DNA from: Gordonia alkanivorans NBRC 16433
GTDB lineage: Bacteria; Actinomycetota; Actinomycetes; Mycobacteriales; Mycobacteriaceae
Assembly (NCBI RefSeq): GCF_000225505.1
Contig: NZ_BACI01000023.1
Span: 1-38,457 of the forward strand
DNA length: 38,457 nt
Reading direction: 5' to 3'
In this document: piece after piece, positions 31,373-38,457 of the stretch
Position numbering within the stretch: position 1 is the first letter of the stretch
Layout: the number at the start of each line of letters is the position of its first letter
Made by a program: the position numbers and the translations under genes
The notes under the pieces: model-generated
Told to the model about the DNA's origin: nothing
Databases searched by the model: none
The model's input: only the letters and a program-made list of their open reading frames with translations

Positions 31373-32590
31373 ATGGGGATCGGTCGTTCTTCACGACGGA
31401 TGCCACTGATCATCAGTGGTGTGTTGCTTGCGATCATCGCACTCGTGACATCGTGCTCACAGGAGGCGGCGTACTCCGACAACGTCACCAGTTCGAGCCT
31501 CTTCGACGATCTGCTCAAGCCCGCCGTCGACATCACCGAACTCAACGATCAGCCGCTGAGTGACAACACGGTCGGCGTCCAGCCGGGTGCACCCATCAAG
31601 GTCACCACGAGCGAGGGCACGCTCAGCCGGGTTCTCATCACCAAGTCGGACGGGACCCCGCTCAAGGGCACCTTCACCGACAACGACACCGTCTGGGTCA
31701 GCAACGAGGCGCTCGGCTACAACCGCACCTACACGCTGGAGACCGACGCGGTCGGCATCGGCGGCGCGGTCACCAAGAAGGTCACCTTCACGACCAGCAG
31801 CCCCAACAACCTGACGCAGGCCTACCTGACCCCCAACCCGGGTGAGACCGTCGGCGTCGGACAGCCGATCGCGGTGAAGTTCGACGAGCCGATCCCGAAC
31901 CGTCGAGCCGCGCAGAAGGCGATCCGGGTCATCACCGATCCGCCGGTCGAGGGCGCGTTCTACTGGATCAGCGACAGCGAGGTCCGGTGGCGTCCCAAGG
32001 AGTACTGGAAGCCCGGCACCAAGGTGCGGGTCGCCGTCAACACCTATGGCATCGACCTCGGTGACGGCCTGTACGGCCAGGAGAACGTCCGCACCAACTT
32101 CACGGTCGGCCGCCGGATGGTGATCACCGCCGACGACAACACCAAGCAGGTCGTGTTCGAGCGCGACGGCCAGGTCATCAAGAGCATGCCGACGTCGATG
32201 GGCAAGCCGGGCGACGAGACCGACAACGGCATCTACCTGATCGCCGACAAGCACGACCACATCATCATGGACTCGTCGACGTACGGCGTCCCGATCAACT
32301 CGTCCAACGGTTACCGCACCCCCGTCGACTACGCGACGCGGATGTCCTACAGCGGCATCTTCTTCCACTCGGCGCCCTGGTCGGTGTGGGCCCAAGGCAA
32401 CACCAACACGAGCCACGGCTGCCTCAACCTCAGCCCGGAGAACGCGCTCTGGGTCATGAACAACACGCTGCGCGGCGACCCGGTGGTCGTCAAGAACACC
32501 ACGGGCGGCACGCTCTCCGGCACCGACGGCCTCGGTGACTGGAACATCCCGTGGTCGGAGTGGCGCAAGGGCAACGCGGACAACTCCTGA
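31373..32590 (+). CDS. L,D-transpeptidase lipoprotein (LppS/LdtMt5-like)
   Basis: Forms 3-3 cross-links in peptidoglycan outside the membrane. The 405-residue product begins with a basic head, a hydrophobic segment and the lipobox VTSC, lipidated at Cys28. Two immunoglobulin-like domains follow: about residues 60-145, and 150-245 with the LTPNPGETVGVGQPIAVKFDEPI start typical of mycobacterial Ldts. The YkuD catalytic domain (about 250-380) carries GIFFHSAPWS and SHGCLNLS with His348 and catalytic Cys350. A Trp-rich tail closes it. GGGAGAGAG before the ATG at 31373 decides the start. The place after bcp and the DUF3618 gene matches M. tuberculosis Rv2518c. The DUF4185 gene follows 3 bases later in the same operon. 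Confidence 0.93.
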   Translation: MGIGRSSRRMPLIISGVLLAIIALVTSCSQEAAYSDNVTSSSLFDDLLKPAVDITELNDQPLSDNTVGVQPGAPIKVTTSEGTLSRVLITKSDGTPLKGTFTDNDTVWVSNEALGYNRTYTLETDAVGIGGAVTKKVTFTTSSPNNLTQAYLTPNPGETVGVGQPIAVKFDEPIPNRRAAQKAIRVITDPPVEGAFYWISDSEVRWRPKEYWKPGTKVRVAVNTYGIDLGDGLYGQENVRTNFTVGRRMVITADDNTKQVVFERDGQVIKSMPTSMGKPGDETDNGIYLIADKHDHIIMDSSTYGVPINSSNGYRTPVDYATRMSYSGIFFHSAPWSVWAQGNTNTSHGCLNLSPENALWVMNNTLRGDPVVVKNTTGGTLSGTDGLGDWNIPWSEWRKGNADNS

Positions 32591-32593
32591 CCC

Positions 32594-34147
32594 ATGAACA
32601 GTCCATCCGAGAGCCGCACACACGGTTCTCGTATGGGCTCTTTCCGGATCGGCAGGCTGCGATGGTTCGTCCCGGTCTGCGCGATCGTGGTCGCCGGAAC
32701 CGCGCTCGGGGGCTCCGCCGCGGTTGTGCACGCAGCACCGTCGGACGTGTTGCCGAGTTCGGGGTGTGAGGCGGATCTGCCGCCGAAACCGAAGAAGGGT
32801 CCGGTCGACCCGCGTGACCTGATCCCGCGGCTGCCCGACCGGTTCAGCATCCCGCTGCCGTACCCGCGGATCCTGCCGGTGCCCGAACCGGCTCCGGAGA
32901 AGCCGGTGGTCCGCATCCCGTCGGAGAAGCCGCCGAAGGACCCGTGCTCGGACCCGTGCCCGGACATCACCGACCCACCCAAGCCGAAACCCGACGCCGG
33001 CGGTCCCGCGTTGAGCATCGAGTTCCCGAAGATCACCTTCGATCCGGCGCCCAAGAACATCCCTGTTCCGGTGCCCAACCCGAACCCGCCGGAGCTTCCT
33101 CCGCCACCTGCGGCCGTCGCCCCGGGTGTCGACGCCGGACCGGTCGCATCCAAGCCGACGCGTCCGCGGGTGTCGGGCGTCGAACTCGTCAGCACGCTCA
33201 CCGGTAAGGGTTCGACGAGCCGTACCGACAAGCGCTGGCAGATCCACGGCACCGACCTCGGGATCATGTGGGAGTCCGCACCGGGGAAGGTCGCGGTCGT
33301 CTTCGGCGACACCGTCGGCAAGGGTTTCCGCCCGCCGGGTGCCAACGGGCGGGACTGGCGGTCCAACGTGCTCGGGTTCTCGAGCGATGCGAAGCTGTCC
33401 GACGGGATGAGTATCGACACGATGATCCAGGACAGCCGATGCCACGCCGCGGAACTGCTCAGCGCGCGACGCATCGACCACTACGAGATCACCGTCATCC
33501 CGACCTCGGGTTTCGCGATCGGCGACCGCCAGTTCATGACCTATATGTCGGTGCGGACCTGGGGCAAGATTCCCGGCACGTGGCTGACCAACCACGGCGG
33601 GCTGGCGTACTCGGACGACGGCGGGTCGACGTGGACCAAGGACCCGTACGCCCGATGGGACAACATCTTCGGCGTCAGCCAGTTCCAGGTGTCGTCGATG
33701 GCTCCCCAGGGCGAGTACGTGTACATGTTCGGCACGCCCAACTCGCGGATCGGTTCGGTCGGCCTCGCGCGAGTCCACCGCGACCACGTACTGAACAAGA
33801 CCGCCTACCAGTACTGGCGAGACGGTCGCTGGGTCCCCGCACGCGACGGCAACGTCGCGTCGGTGATCTTCGCCGGACCGGCCGGCGAGGTGTCGGCCCG
33901 TTACGACGAGAAGTCGAAGCGGTGGCAGCTGACCTACCTCGACGCCCTCCGCGGCGGGATCATGCTGCGCAAGGCCCGCGAACCCCAAGGGCTCTGGTCC
34001 GAACCCGCAGAACTGGTCCATTCGTCGAGGTACGACCAGCTCTACGGCGGCTTCATGCACCCGTGGTCGAGCGGGGAGGACCTGTACTTCACCATGTCGA
34101 CCTGGACCGACTACAACGTCGCACTGATGCAGGCGCGCGTCCGCTGA
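32594..34147 (+). CDS. Exported DUF4185 protein (possible GH183 arabinan hydrolase)
   Basis: The product has 517 residues. A signal peptide (about residues 22-47, cleavage at VHA-A) leads to a Pro-rich linker of about 130 residues (KPKKGPVDP, PVPNPNPPELPPPP), probably crossing or lining the cell wall. The C-terminal 320 residues are the DUF4185 beta-propeller-like domain: AVVFGDTVGKGF with a candidate catalytic Asp, LAYSDDGGSTWTKDP (an Asp-box repeat of glycosidases), VYMFGTPNSRIGSVGLARV, and YGGFMHPWSSG near the end. DUF4185 proteins have, as I recall, been assigned to GH183 endo-D-arabinanases, so arabinogalactan or lipoarabinomannan is a likely substrate. It follows the transpeptidase stop by 3 bases. 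ATG at 32633 is an alternative start. Confidence 0.85.
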   Translation: MNSPSESRTHGSRMGSFRIGRLRWFVPVCAIVVAGTALGGSAAVVHAAPSDVLPSSGCEADLPPKPKKGPVDPRDLIPRLPDRFSIPLPYPRILPVPEPAPEKPVVRIPSEKPPKDPCSDPCPDITDPPKPKPDAGGPALSIEFPKITFDPAPKNIPVPVPNPNPPELPPPPAAVAPGVDAGPVASKPTRPRVSGVELVSTLTGKGSTSRTDKRWQIHGTDLGIMWESAPGKVAVVFGDTVGKGFRPPGANGRDWRSNVLGFSSDAKLSDGMSIDTMIQDSRCHAAELLSARRIDHYEITVIPTSGFAIGDRQFMTYMSVRTWGKIPGTWLTNHGGLAYSDDGGSTWTKDPYARWDNIFGVSQFQVSSMAPQGEYVYMFGTPNSRIGSVGLARVHRDHVLNKTAYQYWRDGRWVPARDGNVASVIFAGPAGEVSARYDEKSKRWQLTYLDALRGGIMLRKAREPQGLWSEPAELVHSSRYDQLYGGFMHPWSSGEDLYFTMSTWTDYNVALMQARVR

Positions 34148-34154
34148 CGGACGC

Positions 34155-36206
34155 TCAGCGGACCTCGAATGTCCGCGACATCCCGCTGATCGGCCGGATC
34201 CTGCCGCTGCCGTCGCGGCTGTTGCCGTCGTACTTGATCCGGTACGTCCCCGACGCCCCGGCGGGCGGTCGCCAGGTGATCGTGATGCGCGAGGTGTCGG
34301 TGCTGCCGGGCGGGCGTGCCCAGCGGAACTCGGTCGACCAGTCGTTGTCGTCGGCGACCGTCGTCCACGAATCACCTTCGCGGCGCTGGACCTCCAGATA
34401 CGTTCCGCCATGCCGGAAGTCGTTGTTGGGGTGCGCGCCGACGAAGTCGACGGTGATGGGCTGCCCCGGACGGTACGACCCGCCCGGCTGGCGGAGGACG
34501 TCGCCGTAGGCGTGCCCCGGGATGGGGCGGTCGGCGGGGACCGGCGGTAGCAGATCGGGCTGGAAGCCGGACTTGTCGACGGGCGCCGGACCGCGCCCCA
34601 GGCTGCGGCCCGATGCCATCGCGGCGGCGAGCTTCGCGAACTCCTGCATGTACGCGGGCAATGTGTAGCGGCCGTACTGGGTTTCGCCACCCTCGTACTG
34701 CTGGAGGTCGTACTCCTCCGGGGTGGTGACGTACTGGGTGTAGGAGTTCGCGTAACCCTGGATGAGCACGTTGTCGATGTCGACGCGCAGTTCGTCGGCG
34801 ACGACCTGACGAAGTCGGAGTCCCGCGACGACGGTCACCTCGGCCGGCACCGCGACGAGCACCAGTTCCCCGATCCGCATGATCTGCAACGGGACCACCG
34901 ACGGAATCCAGCCCGACGGCGGCATGAGTCCGAGAGGGAAGAGAATCAGCTTGGGCGCCTGCATGTCCCGCATCCACGGGGCGATCGGCGGCTTCTTGTC
35001 GCCGCCGAGAGCGGCCACGAGGGGATTGGTCATGCCCTCGACGAGGAGGGGGAGCGGCTGCTCGTAGTTGTCCTCGCTGCTGGTCGCCGCTGCGGCGGCA
35101 CCCATCATCGCCGGCGTCGTCGACGCCGGTTTCCCGTCGGGCGTGTAGGTTCCGGCGACCCGCACCGCGGACATGTCGACGTAGCGCGTGATCGAGTCGA
35201 CGCCGCCGCGGGTCATCGGGCGGGTGGCCTCGAAGGCGCGCCGTCCGGCGACGTACTGGCGTTCACCGATGAGTTCGCAGTTGCGCTTGTTGTCGGTCGT
35301 CGGGCCGCTCGGTGTGAACCACTCGAGGGAGAGGTTGGGCGTCATGTCGCCCGAGTTCGTCTGCGGGAAGGCGGCGACGAAGCCCGGCTGGGTGCGCTCC
35401 CACAGGTAGCTGGCGTACCCCTTGTTGTCGCCGGCGATCAGCACGTTGTGATCGGCCAGCGAGGTGCCGTGGGTCGAGAACCAGGTGATGGCCCCGACGT
35501 CCCTCCCGCTCGCGTGCCGAAGCCGCAGCACGGTGACCTGCGGGTCGATCGCGTTGGGGAACAACTTCTTCTCCGACGCCGGGTTGGCGTCGAAGGCGAC
35601 CCTGGACCGGTTCGCGCTGGCGTTGTGCAGTTCCTCGCGACCGATGGTGATCGTGCCGGGCGCCAGGTTGTCGTGCGCGCGGACGATGGCGGCGAACATG
35701 CCGTCGACCTCGGCGTCGTACGAGTTCTTCTTGAATCCGAAAGCGGCGAGCGAATATGCGTAGTCCCAGGCGGTCCCGCCGCAGGAGGCATGCGAGTGCT
35801 GCGCGTTCAGGTTGACGTTCGCCTCGGTGTAGAGCGAACCGAAACGCTTGCTCAGCTTCTCCATCAGCCCCATGTGGTGTGACTCGAAGAGGCAGGCGAT
35901 GTCGGCGGTCAGGAAGACCACGCGCTTGCCGGTGGCCTGGTCGACGATGATGTAGGCGCGCGCCCAGCATCGCTGGAGGAGGCCGGCCGCGACCTGCTCC
36001 GGATTGGAGTAGCCCATCATGCCCTGTCCGGCAACGGCACCCGTGACGTCACCGATACCGCAGCCGACGAGGTAGTTCGTCGAGTCGGAGGGGGCGGCCG
36101 GGGCCCGACCGGCCGTGCTCAGCGCCAGACCGCCGCCCGCAACGGTCACCGCCGCACCGGCGATCAGTTGTCTCCGTGTCACGTCCACGTGGTGTGTCCC
36201 CTTCAA
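34155..36206 (-). CDS. Exported neutral ceramidase-like N-acyl amidase
   Basis: Cleaves the amide of ceramide or related N-acyl lipids. The 683 residues start at TTG (36206) with AGGAG 5 bases upstream; GTG at 36188 is an alternative. TRRQLIAGAAVTVAGGG is a twin-arginine-like signal ending at APA-AP near residue 37. All family active-site elements are visible: QHSHASCGG (His137/139, zinc), FSTHGTSL (zinc His), NSGDMTPN (nucleophile Ser285), VAVPAEVTVVAGLRLR (Glu ligand) and ANSYTQYVTTPEEYDLQQYEGG (Tyr ligand). A beta-sandwich C-terminal domain follows from about residue 560. The start overlaps the TetR stop by four bases (TTGA), making it the third gene of the amine-oxidase operon. It resembles M. 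tuberculosis Rv0669c. Confidence 0.92.
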   Translation of the reverse strand: MKGTHHVDVTRRQLIAGAAVTVAGGGLALSTAGRAPAAPSDSTNYLVGCGIGDVTGAVAGQGMMGYSNPEQVAAGLLQRCWARAYIIVDQATGKRVVFLTADIACLFESHHMGLMEKLSKRFGSLYTEANVNLNAQHSHASCGGTAWDYAYSLAAFGFKKNSYDAEVDGMFAAIVRAHDNLAPGTITIGREELHNASANRSRVAFDANPASEKKLFPNAIDPQVTVLRLRHASGRDVGAITWFSTHGTSLADHNVLIAGDNKGYASYLWERTQPGFVAAFPQTNSGDMTPNLSLEWFTPSGPTTDNKRNCELIGERQYVAGRRAFEATRPMTRGGVDSITRYVDMSAVRVAGTYTPDGKPASTTPAMMGAAAAATSSEDNYEQPLPLLVEGMTNPLVAALGGDKKPPIAPWMRDMQAPKLILFPLGLMPPSGWIPSVVPLQIMRIGELVLVAVPAEVTVVAGLRLRQVVADELRVDIDNVLIQGYANSYTQYVTTPEEYDLQQYEGGETQYGRYTLPAYMQEFAKLAAAMASGRSLGRGPAPVDKSGFQPDLLPPVPADRPIPGHAYGDVLRQPGGSYRPGQPITVDFVGAHPNNDFRHGGTYLEVQRREGDSWTTVADDNDWSTEFRWARPPGSTDTSRITITWRPPAGASGTYRIKYDGNSRDGSGRIRPISGMSRTFEVR

Positions 36207-36844
36207 GCTTTCTCCTGGGTGGTCTCTGGGTTGTCGGCGATGTGCGTCGACAGGTTGGCGACCACGGCGTCTGCGATGAGGTCGCAGATCGCGCGGTCGC
36301 GGATGTTCAGGAAAGACAGAGTGATTCCGTCAGTGGCGGCGAGGACGAGCGGTGCGAGATCGGCGGAGGCGCGGTCCCAGGCGGTACCGGTGGCCGCGGC
36401 GACACCGTCGAGCGCGTCTGCGATCGCCTCGTAGTACCGGAGGTACATCTGTGCGCCGAGGTCGCTGAGTCCGTCGGTCTGCCTGGCGTATTGGTTCAGC
36501 GAGATCATGGCCTGCTCGCGGTCGGGATCGGCCTGTACCCCGTCGATGTAGGCGGAGAGCGCGCTCTGCAGGATCGCCACCACGCCGGCCCGGCCCGGCG
36601 AGATGTCCTGGGCGCCCTCGCCGAGCGCGGCGCCCACCGCGGTCAACTCCTTCTCGGTTCCGCGTTCGACGAGTGCCTCGAGGAGTTCGTCGCGGGTGGC
36701 GAACACGTAGTGGAAGGTCGACAGCGTGACGCCGGCCTCCGCGCAGATCGCGCGCGTGGTCGCGCCGTCGACCCCGCGTCGTGCGATCACCCGGAATGCG
36801 GACTCCAGCAGCAGTTCTCGCCGTTCCTCGACAGGCATCCTCAT
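36203..36844 (-). CDS. TetR-family transcriptional regulator of the ceramidase operon
   Basis: The product has 213 residues. Helix-turn-helix at about residues 7-52: RRELLLESAFRVIARRGVDG, ATTRAICAEAGVTLSTFHYVF and RDELLEALVE are standard. The C-terminal half resembles the TetR_C_6-type ligand domain, with LVLAATDGITLSFL near the end. It sits between the amine oxidase (27 bases upstream) and the ceramidase (four-base overlap), so all three are one transcript. A 20-base palindrome over the operon promoter is a natural candidate for its operator, implying autoregulated repression relieved by a substrate or product of the pathway (inference). ATG two codons later is an alternative start. Confidence 0.9.
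   Translation of the reverse strand: MRMPVEERRELLLESAFRVIARRGVDGATTRAICAEAGVTLSTFHYVFATRDELLEALVERGTEKELTAVGAALGEGAQDISPGRAGVVAILQSALSAYIDGVQADPDREQAMISLNQYARQTDGLSDLGAQMYLRYYEAIADALDGVAAATGTAWDRASADLAPLVLAATDGITLSFLNIRDRAICDLIADAVVANLSTHIADNPETTQEKA
36207..36216 (-). promoter_or_regulatory. Ribosome binding site supporting the TTG start of the ceramidase gene
   Basis: AGGAG on the minus strand (36216 to 36212) lies within the last codons of tetR, 5 bases before the TTG at 36206. Confidence 0.6.
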
Positions 36845-36871
36845 GGTCGGCGCACCTTCACGTCAGCTCGG

Positions 36872-38335
36872 TCACCGGAGATCACCGAGGATCTCCCGTG
36901 CCGCACGACGCCCCGAGCGGACCGCTCCGTCCATGTATCCCGTCCAGTAGTCCGAGGTCTCCGTGCCGGCCCAGTGGATGGGGCCGACGGGCTCGCGGAG
37001 TGCGGTGCCGTATTTGGTGAGGGTGCCCGGTCGGCTCACCGCGACCGGCCCACCGCGCGACCAGGGTTCGAGATCCCACTTGAACACGCCGTAGTCGATG
37101 AAGTCGGCGGCCTCGGGACCGAAGTACTCGACGAAGTTGGCGATGCACTCCTTGACCAGGGTGGATTCGGGAGCGTGATCGAGGCGGCGCATGGCGTCGG
37201 CGGAGATGAAGCCCATCAGGATGTGGTTGCCCTCGGCGTAGCTCTCGAAGGTCACGTCGATGGGGCGTCCAGCGCCGTAGGCCTGTCCCGACAGACCTTT
37301 GTCGCGCCAGAACGGCCGCTTGTAGAGCGCCGCGAACTTGCTGACCGCACCCATGCGGTAGCCGCGGTGGATGCCGGTGCGTGCGGCGGGAAGTCCTGGG
37401 CGGTAGTCGATCTGGCCGGCGATGGCGGGGGACATGGCGACGATGACGCGGCGCGCGCGATGGGTGCCGGCGTCGCCGGCGACGGTCGCGATGCCGTCGG
37501 TGTAGGAGATCGACCGGACGGGCGCGTTGTAGACCATGTTCGCCGAGAGCTCGCGGGCCATCCGAAGCGGGATGAGGGCGGCGCCGCCTTCGAACAGTCG
37601 CTCCTGCGCGCCGTCGTCGGTGCTCAGGAGTCGGATGAGGGTTCCCGGGTTCTGCTCGTCGCCGGATGCCGCGATGTAGTTGAGGTAGTAGAGCGCGGAG
37701 ACTTCGTCGGGACGGACCGACAGCGGTGCCGACATCGCTATCTGCACGAGGTCGCGCGCGGTCTGGGTGTCGGCGATCTGGTGGGTGTACTGCCCCCAGG
37801 TGATCGAGTCCAGGTAGGCGGCGTTCGGGTGCTTCCACGGCTGGCCGACGGGGAAGCCCGCCAGCGCGTCGGCCTGGGCCCGGACCAGCGCGGCACCCGC
37901 TTGGCCGAGGTCGGCCACTGCGGGAATCGGCAGAGCGGCAGGTACCCGCGTCGTCCCGGTGCGGCTGACGAAGATGCTGTCGCCGGCGTTGTAGGTCCGC
38001 AGCGTCCGGACGTCGTACTCACGGGCGAGGCCGGCGATGTGACCCTGTGTGGGCCCGATGAATTCGGCTCCGGCGTCGAGCGTGGCGCCCAGCTTGGGTG
38101 AGGAGATGTTGTGGACGCGCCCGCCCGCACGGTCTCGGGCCTCGAGCACGGTCACCGACGCGCCGGCAGCCTTGAGTGCCCTGGCAGCCGCGAGCCCGGA
38201 CAGTCCTCCGCCGACGACGATGACGTCGACGATCCCCGTCGGCGCAGCCGACACCCGCCCCGACCCGACCAGCGACGCGCCTGCTGCCGCCAGCGTTCCG
38301 CCCAGGAAGTGTCTGCGTGAGAGGTGTGTACCCAT
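36872..38335 (-). CDS. Tat-exported flavin monoamine oxidase
   Basis: FAD-dependent oxidation of an amine to an imine/aldehyde with peroxide release. The 487 residues begin with LSRRHFLGGTLAAAGA, a classic twin-arginine signal (cleavage near residue 31), which fits export of a folded FAD protein. Then DVIVVGGGLSGLAAARAL (GxGxxG at 42-47), VLEARDRAGGRV, and the C-terminal IHWAGTETSDYWTGYMDGAV, the FAD-contacting motif of the monoamine oxidase, putrescine oxidase and L-amino-acid oxidase group. There is no covalent-flavin cysteine in the usual place. Substrate unknown; the ceramidase partner suggests a lipid amine. GGGGG 5 bases before the ATG at 38335 decides the start. First gene of the three-gene operon. 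Confidence 0.92.
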   Translation of the reverse strand: MGTHLSRRHFLGGTLAAAGASLVGSGRVSAAPTGIVDVIVVGGGLSGLAAARALKAAGASVTVLEARDRAGGRVHNISSPKLGATLDAGAEFIGPTQGHIAGLAREYDVRTLRTYNAGDSIFVSRTGTTRVPAALPIPAVADLGQAGAALVRAQADALAGFPVGQPWKHPNAAYLDSITWGQYTHQIADTQTARDLVQIAMSAPLSVRPDEVSALYYLNYIAASGDEQNPGTLIRLLSTDDGAQERLFEGGAALIPLRMARELSANMVYNAPVRSISYTDGIATVAGDAGTHRARRVIVAMSPAIAGQIDYRPGLPAARTGIHRGYRMGAVSKFAALYKRPFWRDKGLSGQAYGAGRPIDVTFESYAEGNHILMGFISADAMRRLDHAPESTLVKECIANFVEYFGPEAADFIDYGVFKWDLEPWSRGGPVAVSRPGTLTKYGTALREPVGPIHWAGTETSDYWTGYMDGAVRSGRRAAREILGDLR

Positions 38336-38363
38336 GTGATCCCCCGATCTCGTGGTGATGGCG

Positions 38364-38369
38364 AGGCTA
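38364..38369 (-). promoter_or_regulatory. -10 element TAGCCT of the amine-oxidase operon
   Basis: On the minus strand TAGCCT (38369 to 38364) gives a transcript start near 38356 and a leader of about 20 bases containing the ribosome binding site. The expected -35 position falls inside the palindrome at 38381-38400. Confidence 0.45.
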
Positions 38370-38380
38370 TCGACCACATG

Positions 38381-38400
38381 TTCAGGTCAGATGACCTGAA
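38381..38400. promoter_or_regulatory. 20-base palindromic operator candidate
   Basis: TTCAGGTCAGATGACCTGAA has perfect 8-base arms around AGAT. It overlaps the predicted -35 region of the amine-oxidase operon, the classic place for a TetR-type repressor site. The operon's own TetR product is the obvious candidate. It may also serve a gene diverging to the right. Confidence 0.7.
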
Positions 38401-38424
38401 GTATCGAGAGAGTAACAGGAGAGT

Positions 38425-38457
38425 GTGAGGCGCAACACCCCGATCAACGCACAATCG
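38425..38457 (+). CDS. Possible start of a divergent gene, cut by the window end
   Basis: GTG at 38425 opens a frame (VRRNTPINAQ...) that is still open at the end of the window. AGGAG (38417-38421) precedes it, only 3 bases away, which is tight. Eleven codons are too few to recognise a family. The divergent layout around a shared operator makes a gene here plausible. Confidence 0.2.
   Translation, partial: MRRNTPINAQS

Noticed and set aside
31457..34690. A 1077-codon minus-strand open frame across the transpeptidase and DUF4185 genes
   Set aside because: Composition is Arg/Val/Asp-rich without motifs, and the plus-strand genes have signal peptides, active sites and ribosome binding sites.
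36176..38101. A 641-codon plus-strand open frame over the TetR and amine oxidase genes
   Set aside because: It is a shadow of well-supported minus-strand genes, with no recognisable domain.

Overview
The window is high-GC DNA from a mycolic-acid actinobacterium (order Mycobacteriales; I favour Gordonia or a close relative). The grounds are a single-chain type I fatty acid synthase of about 3080 residues followed by acpS, an L,D-transpeptidase lipoprotein, a DUF4185 protein of the kind linked to arabinan in mycolata, GTG and TTG starts, and two gene blocks that match the Mycobacterium tuberculosis order from memory (Rv1339-rphA-Rv1341-Rv1342c-Rv1343c, and fas-acpS-bcp-Rv2520c-Rv2518c). I see no insertion sequence, prophage, CRISPR array or rRNA.

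Layout. 1-2453: the 3' end of a metallo-beta-lactamase-fold phosphodiesterase, rph and rdgB on the plus strand, then two small membrane-protein genes on the minus strand. 2551-4323: tRNA-Leu(TAG), an acidic protein of unknown function, a 328-base gap with a perfect 26-base inverted repeat, and an exported HNH nuclease. 4374-11086: a methyltransferase, then four minus-strand genes (DUF1206 membrane protein, transsulfuration-type PLP enzyme, OpgC-like acyltransferase, fatty acyl-CoA ligase). 11304-17930: a six-codon leader ORF coupled to the DEAD-box helicase deaD, a cysteine-less rhodanese, and a 1384-residue SF1 helicase with a C-terminal nuclease domain. 17957-19155: a sirtuin and a HIT hydrolase, translationally coupled. 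19722-29395: fas and acpS. 29425-30927: tetR and bcp on the minus strand, then a DUF3618 protein. 31071-34147: tRNA-Lys(CTT), an L,D-transpeptidase and a DUF4185 protein. 34155-38335: a minus-strand operon of amine oxidase, TetR regulator and ceramidase, both enzymes with twin-arginine-like signals.

Functional themes are lipid and envelope work (acyl-CoA ligase, FAS I with its phosphopantetheinyl transferase, transpeptidase, DUF4185 protein) and RNA or nucleotide housekeeping (RNase PH, RdgB, DeaD, HIT). The items I find most worth following are the helicase-nuclease fusion, the exported ceramidase/amine-oxidase operon with a 20-base operator-like palindrome over its promoter, and a repeated promoter layout: seven gene heads have a TANNNT hexamer 6-8 bases (five at exactly 7) before the start codon, which suggests leaderless transcripts. 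One of these heads is the leader ORF of deaD.

All functions are read from motifs by eye. No database search was run, and locus names from M. tuberculosis are recalled.
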